Of a stretch of DNA of 64,000 nt, positions 59,684-64,000 are shown one piece after another; the stretch's first letter is position 1, and every line of letters starts with the position of its first letter. The position numbers were made by a program, and so were the translations under genes. The stretch comes from DASXHZ01 sp036488085 (GTDB lineage Bacteria > Acidobacteriota > Thermoanaerobaculia > Gp7-AA8), in assembly GCA_036488085.1 (NCBI GenBank), contig DASXHZ010000058.1:1-64000 (forward strand). Direction: 5' to 3'. Under the pieces are notes generated by a model, which saw nothing but the letters and a program-made list of their open reading frames with translations, ran no database searches and had not been told where the DNA came from.

Positions 59684-60750
59684 GGCGCGGCGCGATCGTC
59701 GCGAGTCTCGCGCTGCTGGTCGCATGCGCTACGACTCGCGATGACACGCGCCCCATTCCGGCGGCGTGGCTGAGCGTTCCCGCCGCCCCGCAACATCGCG
59801 AGCCGTCGTACGGACCGGTCGCGCCACGAGCTTCCGCCTTGCACGTCGTGAAGACGAGCGAGGGGATGGCACTCGCGAACGGCGACAAGGTCCTGACGCC
59901 GTACTACCTCGCGATCGACTCGTTCGACATCGCGCCGGAAGGGGACCTCGCCGTCTTCAGCGCGAAGCGGCGCGACAACTTTGACATCGGACTGGTCGCC
60001 ACGGCGGGCAGCCAGGTGAACTGGGTGCCGTCCGATCCGCACGACGAGGTGGCCGTGCAGTGGGCACCGCGCGGCAACAAGGTCAGCTACGTCATCCGCG
60101 CCGCTTCTGGCGATGTGATCCGGAGCGTGCACGTACACACGGCGGCGCAGGTGGCGTCGACCTTTCCGAATGGCCGGGTGCGTTCGTACGCCTGGGAGCC
60201 GCGCGCCGATCATTACGCGGTGGCTTGGAGTGCGATCGACGCCTCCGACGGCATCGAGGAGATGACATACGCGGGGGCGGAGCGGAAATGGCTCACTCCT
60301 CCCGCGGTCCGAATCGACGTCGCGGTGGAACCGATCGGCGGGGCGACGGTGATGCGGCCCCAGTCGTTGCACTACAACGAGCGGTTGCCGCTCGTCGTGT
60401 GGCGGACGTCGGACCCGTTCGAGTGGGACGACGCACGGGGCCGGCTGCAGGCGTCGGCGCGCGTGGCGGTGGCGGTGCTCGACCACAATCCGGACGAGAA
60501 GTTCTGGCGGGCGATCGGCGCGATTCCGTGGGTCGATGGCAACCGCGTGTGGGTGGTGGGAACCGTCGTCGGTGAGGGGGGCCCGGCTCATGCAACCTCG
60601 ATCGTTGCCGGCCACGATCTGCCGCCCGGGCGCTACCGCGTGCGCGACAACATCGTTGTCGCACCTCCTGATGTCATAAAATCATTTGCCGCCGGCAGCA
60701 TCGCGGATCAACTGAAGGGGAATCCCGCCACGAATGGCAGCAGCCGATGA
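59680..60750 (+). CDS. Lipoprotein with WD40-like propeller segments
   Basis: 356 residues from a GTG at 59680 that overlaps the previous stop. Lipobox LLVAC followed by ATT. The body is beta-rich, with PD40/WD-like blades: SFDIAPEGDLAVFSAKR, VAVQWAPRGNKVSYVI and RSYAWEPRADHYAVAW. I do not recognise a specific family; binding or sensing is likelier than catalysis. Its 3' end overlaps the signal peptidase start by 17 bases, so the dehydrogenase, this lipoprotein and lepB appear to be one transcript. Confidence 0.65.
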   Translation: MRRGAIVASLALLVACATTRDDTRPIPAAWLSVPAAPQHREPSYGPVAPRASALHVVKTSEGMALANGDKVLTPYYLAIDSFDIAPEGDLAVFSAKRRDNFDIGLVATAGSQVNWVPSDPHDEVAVQWAPRGNKVSYVIRAASGDVIRSVHVHTAAQVASTFPNGRVRSYAWEPRADHYAVAWSAIDASDGIEEMTYAGAERKWLTPPAVRIDVAVEPIGGATVMRPQSLHYNERLPLVVWRTSDPFEWDDARGRLQASARVAVAVLDHNPDEKFWRAIGAIPWVDGNRVWVVGTVVGEGGPAHATSIVAGHDLPPGRYRVRDNIVVAPPDVIKSFAAGSIADQLKGNPATNGSSR

Positions 60751-61492
60751 TCATAGGAAGTCGACGGTCCGCGAGTATTACGAAGCGCTCCTGATCGCCG
60801 TCATCTTCGTCAACTTCGCCCGCATCTTCGTCTTTCAGGCCTTCAAGATCCCGACGGGATCGATGGAGGACAACCTCAAAGTCGGCGATCACATCATCGT
60901 CAACAAGTTCATCTACGGTCCCGGGACGACCCTCGGAGGCCTTCTCCCGCTCCGTCCGATCAAGCGCGGCGACATCATCGTCTTCCGCTACCCGCTCCAG
61001 CCGGACACCGATTTCGTCAAGCGCGTGATTGGGATGCCGGGCGATACGGTGGAGGTTCGCGACAAGATCGTGTCGGTGAACGGAACCGCGCAGAACGAGC
61101 AGTACGTCGTTCACGAGGACCCGCAGGTCTACCCGCTCCAGCCGGCGTTGCCGGAGCCCTATCGCTCGCGCGACCAGTTCGGGCCGTTCAAGGTGCCCGA
61201 GGGGCAGTACTTCGCGATGGGCGACAACCGCGACCGCTCCAGCGACTCGCGCTACTGGGGGACGGTGCCGCGCTCGATGATCAAGGGGCGCGCGTTCATG
61301 GTCTATTGGTCGTTCCGCGGTACGCCGCCGCCGGCCGATGCTCCGCCGTCGGATCGCGTGAAGGAGCTCTTCGGCGTCGTGGTTCACTTCTTCACGCGGA
61401 CGCGATGGGACCGTACCTTCTTCATCGTCGACAGCCACTACCACTACCACCCCGAGCCTGACAGCGACACTTCGACCGCGTTCAGTCCATGA
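60734..61492 (+). CDS. lepB: Signal peptidase I
   Basis: 252 residues. One N-terminal membrane helix (about 16-36) then Ser43 in IPTGSMEDNLKVGDHI, the catalytic Lys96 in DTDFVKRVIGMPGD, and box E GDNRDRSSDSRYWG. It cleaves Sec and Tat signal peptides at the periplasmic face, so it serves the many secreted proteins of this region. The C-terminal tail (about 215-252) is His/Tyr-rich and not part of the conserved enzyme. Followed by pcnB with an ATGA overlap. Confidence 0.95.
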   Translation: MAAADDHRKSTVREYYEALLIAVIFVNFARIFVFQAFKIPTGSMEDNLKVGDHIIVNKFIYGPGTTLGGLLPLRPIKRGDIIVFRYPLQPDTDFVKRVIGMPGDTVEVRDKIVSVNGTAQNEQYVVHEDPQVYPLQPALPEPYRSRDQFGPFKVPEGQYFAMGDNRDRSSDSRYWGTVPRSMIKGRAFMVYWSFRGTPPPADAPPSDRVKELFGVVVHFFTRTRWDRTFFIVDSHYHYHPEPDSDTSTAFSP

Positions 61493-62787
61493 GCGAAGAG
61501 AACAACAGCAGCCCGGAGGCGGTGGCAGAGAGCGCGCCACCGGCGACCATCATCGATCGGAGCGATCATCCGATCTCGCGCCGCAGCATCCCTGAAAACG
61601 TCCTGAAGGTGCTCTACCGGCTGCACCGCAGCGGCTACCGCGCGTATCTCTGCGGCGGCAGCGTCCGCGATCTCCTGATGGACCGCGAGCCGAAGGACTT
61701 TGACATCGCCACCGACGCGCACCCGACGGAAGTGCGGCGCCTCTTCCGCAACAGCCGCATCATCGGACGCCGCTTCCGCCTGGTGCACATCATCTTTCAG
61801 GATCAGACGGTGGAAGTAGCGACGTTCCGCCGGGAGCCGGAGCGGAGCGAGGGGAGCGAGGAGTACCTGATCACGGACGACAACACGTTCGGCTCGCCGC
61901 TGCAGGACGCCCGCCGCCGCGACTTCACCATCAACGCGCTCTTCTACAACATCGCCGATTTCTCGGTGATCGACTACGTGAGCGGCATCGAGGACCTCGA
62001 CGGGAAACGCGTTCGGGTCATCGGCGATCCCGACGTCCGTTTTCGCGAGGACCCGGTCCGGATGATGCGCGCCATCGAGTTCGCCGCGCGGCTGAGGTTC
62101 CAGATCGACCCGGCGACCTACGCGGCGATCCTGACGCACAAGAACGAGATCCTGAAGGCGTCCCCGCCGCGCGTTTCGGAAGAGATCCTGGAGCTGCTGC
62201 GGAGAGGATGGTCGAAGGACGCAATCCGGCTGATGGTGCAGACCGGGTTGCTCGAACCGATCCTCCCCGAGGTCTACCGGACGATCGTGGGGGAGAAGAA
62301 CTCGTACTTCTGGAAGATGCTCGAAGTGCTCGACCGGACGGCCGAAGCGGGGCGGAAGATCTCCGACGCTGTGTCGCTGAGCGTCCTCTTCCTGCCGTGG
62401 ATCATCGAGGAGCTGGAACGGGAAGAGAACGGACGCGAGACCCGGATGCGGATCGGCGAGGTCATCGTCTTCATCCGCGACGCGATCCAGCCGCTCTGCG
62501 CGCGCATGGCGTTGGCGGCCGGGACGCGGCACCAGATCGAGCAGACGCTCGAGACGCTCTGGCGCCTGCTCGAGCCGCCGGCCGAGCGCCGCGCGATGTT
62601 CCGCTTCGTCGTCCGCGACCCGTTCAACGACGCCCTGGCGCTGCTCGAGCTCTACGCCCTCTCGTCAGGCAAGTATGTGGATCAGTTCAAACAGTGGCGT
62701 GAGTTCGCCACTCGCGTTCATAGCGCAAACGAAGAGAACGCGCCGCCGCCGCGGAAAAGACGCCGTCACCGCCGGAAGGGCAGCTAA
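61489..62787 (+). CDS. pcnB: Polynucleotide adenylyltransferase (poly(A) polymerase) PcnB
   Basis: 432 residues. Nucleotidyltransferase head: AYLCGGSVRDLLMDREPKDFDIATDAHP (shown elsewhere only in part) with catalytic DFD, and the NSRIIGRRFRLVHI strand that separates PcnB from CCA-adding enzymes. RRRDFTINALFYN and the RNA-binding PVRMMRAIEFAARL follow. The C-terminus is very basic (PPRKRRRHRRKGS), as in other PcnB proteins. It adds A-tails to RNA 3' ends, which promotes decay. The N-terminal 25 residues are Glu/Ser-rich and not conserved. Confidence 0.9.
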   Translation: MSEENNSSPEAVAESAPPATIIDRSDHPISRRSIPENVLKVLYRLHRSGYRAYLCGGSVRDLLMDREPKDFDIATDAHPTEVRRLFRNSRIIGRRFRLVHIIFQDQTVEVATFRREPERSEGSEEYLITDDNTFGSPLQDARRRDFTINALFYNIADFSVIDYVSGIEDLDGKRVRVIGDPDVRFREDPVRMMRAIEFAARLRFQIDPATYAAILTHKNEILKASPPRVSEEILELLRRGWSKDAIRLMVQTGLLEPILPEVYRTIVGEKNSYFWKMLEVLDRTAEAGRKISDAVSLSVLFLPWIIEELEREENGRETRMRIGEVIVFIRDAIQPLCARMALAAGTRHQIEQTLETLWRLLEPPAERRAMFRFVVRDPFNDALALLELYALSSGKYVDQFKQWREFATRVHSANEENAPPPRKRRRHRRKGS

Positions 62788-63305
62788 CCGATTCCGGCGC
62801 CGAAGCGGCCGTTCACGTTGCGCATGAACGACTCGGTGCGTTTTCCCTGCGGCCCTTCGAACTCGATGATGGCGCGGACGAGTGCCGGCGTCGCGGCGCC
62901 GAGGTTCGCGTCCGCGACGTCCGCCTGAGCCCAGAACTCCACCTTCTCGGTCCCACCCGCCGCAATGGTCGTCTTGTAGCTGCGCATCCTCTGCCGGATC
63001 ACGAACGGCCCGTCGGGAGTCGAGAGCGAGATGTGCCGGAGCGTCACCGGCTCCTTCGTGTTGTTCGTGATCGAGATCGCGTACTTGATGTCGAGCGGTG
63101 CGACCGGGGTGCGGTCGTGCGGGGAGGTGGGCATCGCCATCGGCGCGCTCGTCTGCTCGACGGCGACCTCGAAATCTGTCGTCGTGTCGGCCTGCGTGTC
63201 GCCCGCCGCGGCGAGCGTGACACCGCCGCCGTTGTCGACCGACGCCACGTTGCCGGCGCACCCGGCAAGGGGAAGAAGCAGCGCGACGGCGAGAACGTTC
63301 TTCAC
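62784..63305 (-). CDS. Lipoprotein, paralogue of its upstream neighbour
   Basis: 173 residues from a GTG at 63303-63305 overlapping the upstream stop (GTGA). Lipobox LLPLAGC followed by A. A short Gly/Asp/Thr-rich linker, then a beta-sandwich-like domain (about 70-173) with IKYAISITNNTKEPVTLRHI and RTESFMRNVNG near the end. These segments align with YRIRITNTTAEAVKLERI and RVESFTRTVKA in the adjacent gene product, so the two arose by duplication. Role unknown; the fold suggests ligand or protein binding in the periplasm. Its 3' end overlaps the convergent pcnB gene by four bases. Confidence 0.7.
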   Translation of the reverse strand: MKNVLAVALLLPLAGCAGNVASVDNGGGVTLAAAGDTQADTTTDFEVAVEQTSAPMAMPTSPHDRTPVAPLDIKYAISITNNTKEPVTLRHISLSTPDGPFVIRQRMRSYKTTIAAGGTEKVEFWAQADVADANLGAATPALVRAIIEFEGPQGKRTESFMRNVNGRFGAGIG

Positions 63306-63727
63306 GCCTTCACCGTTCTGGTGAAGCTTTCCACGCGTAGCCCGGCGGGCGTGTCGAGGAACATCGTCATCCGAATCGAGACGGGCGGATGTTTCCGGGC
63401 GTCTACCTGGAAGACGACCGCGGAAACCCAGCAGTCGACCGCTTCGGTCTTGCCCGGAGCGATCACCCGGTCGAAGTGGCGGCTGGCGAGGTGCGAAAAG
63501 ATGTCGGAGCTGGTGGAGTCGACATCGATCCGTTCCAGCTTCACCGCCTCGGCCGTCGTGTTCGTGATTCGGATGCGGTAGTCGACGTCGGAGACCGAGG
63601 TCTGGCGGTCCGTCCGCGAATCCGCTTTCTTCACGTCGACCTTGAAGTCGGGCGTCTCGTTGACGACCGGCCGCGTTGCGCAAGCGGCGAGGAGGAGAAA
63701 CACCGGGAGCAGAAGACGAGTGCGCAT
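63302..63727 (-). CDS. Lipoprotein, paralogue of its downstream neighbour
   Basis: 141 residues from the ATG at 63725-63727. Lipobox LLLAAC followed by ATR. After a charged linker (DVKKADSRTDRQ) comes the same beta domain as in the next gene: YRIRITNTTAEAVKLERI, CWVSAVVFQV and a closing FTRTVKA. There is no enzymatic motif. Probably the older single-domain copy, since the second protein carries an extra linker of about 30 residues. Divergent from the cysteine desulfurase gene with 69 bases between. Confidence 0.7.
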   Translation of the reverse strand: MRTRLLLPVFLLLAACATRPVVNETPDFKVDVKKADSRTDRQTSVSDVDYRIRITNTTAEAVKLERIDVDSTSSDIFSHLASRHFDRVIAPGKTEAVDCWVSAVVFQVDARKHPPVSIRMTMFLDTPAGLRVESFTRTVKA

Positions 63728-63796
63728 GGACTTCCTACCTCCGCGTTGATTACGACCGGGGAGCCAGCGCGTCGAACGCGAGCTATCATTTTCACA

Positions 63797-64000
63797 GTGC
63801 CTGACGACCCGGTCTACTTCGACCACCACGCCACCACACCGTGCGATCCGCGCGTGGTCGAGAAGATGATGCCCTATTTTTCTGAAACTTTCGGTAACGC
63901 TGCATCGCTGACACACGTGCAGGGGCGGCGTGCCGCGAGCGCCGTCGAGGACGCCCGGATCGCCATCACACGCTTCTTTCGCGCCCAGCCCAACGAGATC
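63797..64000 (+). CDS. Cysteine desulfurase, NifS/IscS type, N-terminal part, cut by window edge
   Basis: 68 codons from a GTG at 63797-63799, running off the window. VYFDHHATTPCDPRVVEKMMPYF and TFGNAASLTHVQGRRAASAVEDAR are the N-terminal signature of pyridoxal-phosphate-dependent cysteine desulfurases. They normally read YLDNAATTP; here HH replaces NA. The enzyme takes sulfur from cysteine for Fe-S clusters and thiolated tRNA. The lysine and active-site cysteine lie beyond the window, so NifS, IscS and SufS types cannot be separated. Confidence 0.85.
   Translation, partial: MPDDPVYFDHHATTPCDPRVVEKMMPYFSETFGNAASLTHVQGRRAASAVEDARIAITRFFRAQPNEI

Noticed and set aside
1..64000. tRNA, rRNA or riboswitch genes
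   Set aside because: I looked through the intergenic gaps for cloverleaf arms, rRNA-like blocks and known riboswitch cores and saw none. A covariance-model search would be needed to exclude small ones.

Overview
The window reads as chromosomal DNA from a high-GC, Gram-negative-type bacterium. Evidence for an outer envelope is the many lipobox and Sec signal peptides, a beta-barrel protein and secreted proteases. The gene mix (tricorn-type S41 protease, MoxR/DUF58/VWA 'Bat' cluster, a sigma factor next to a zinc-finger/TPR/CHAT protein, D-aminoacylase, PIG-L deacetylase, secreted repeat proteins) is what I would expect of an Acidobacteriota-like lineage. That assignment is inference. No rRNA, tRNA or CRISPR array is visible.

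Layout. 1-0.9 kb: left part of an IS256-family transposase cut by the window edge, then a noncoding tandem-repeat array. 0.9-9.3 kb: a secreted monooxygenase-like/cyclophilin-like fusion, VanZ, an FHA-GAF-PP2C phosphatase, a lipoprotein, an RluB-type pseudouridine synthase, a DUF433 antitoxin beside a truncated toxin remnant, DUF5995, MarR and an S10 carboxypeptidase. 9.3-11.5 kb: a copper P-type ATPase with a repeat inserted in its N-terminus. 11.5-17.7 kb: an unusual operon of ECF-like sigma factor, membrane-anchored anti-sigma/TPR/CHAT caspase-like protein, a secreted unknown, and a secreted second His/Cys caspase-like protein. This is my main candidate for an undescribed system. 18-21.7 kb: a frameshifted surface protein and rsmA. 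21.8-28.6 kb: a seven-gene MoxR-DUF58-BatA/B/TPR/BatD operon with stop-start overlaps at every junction. 28.7-35.5 kb: GNAT, a secreted protein, an aldehyde dehydrogenase, a toxin remnant, the tricorn-like protease and an unknown protein.

36.2-48.7 kb is a signalling block. The minus-strand chemotaxis run is response regulator, EAL phosphodiesterase, cheY, GAF, cheD, cheA, a 31-aa microprotein, cheW, MCP, cheR, cheB. Upstream of it lies an NtrC-type sigma-54 activator, divergent from a substrate-binding protein and its sensor kinase. 48.8-58 kb: small membrane proteins, an alkyltransferase-like protein, Ku, MerR-TPR, a membrane acyltransferase, transglutaminase, D-aminoacylase, PIG-L deacetylase, a beta-barrel and a degenerate aspartyl protease. 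58-64 kb: 1-pyrroline-5-carboxylate dehydrogenase, a lipoprotein, signal peptidase I, pcnB, two paralogous lipoproteins and the start of a NifS-type cysteine desulfurase.

Repeats are a theme. There are three intergenic arrays built on a 21-bp period, at about 450-765, 17977-18200 and 35765-36065. A GTTATCC/GAGTAAC heptamer element sits at or next to the stop codon of four genes. Two AT-rich palindromes supply the signal peptides of two Bat-operon proteins. Two other palindromic repeats lie at 11275-11322 and 28603-28662.
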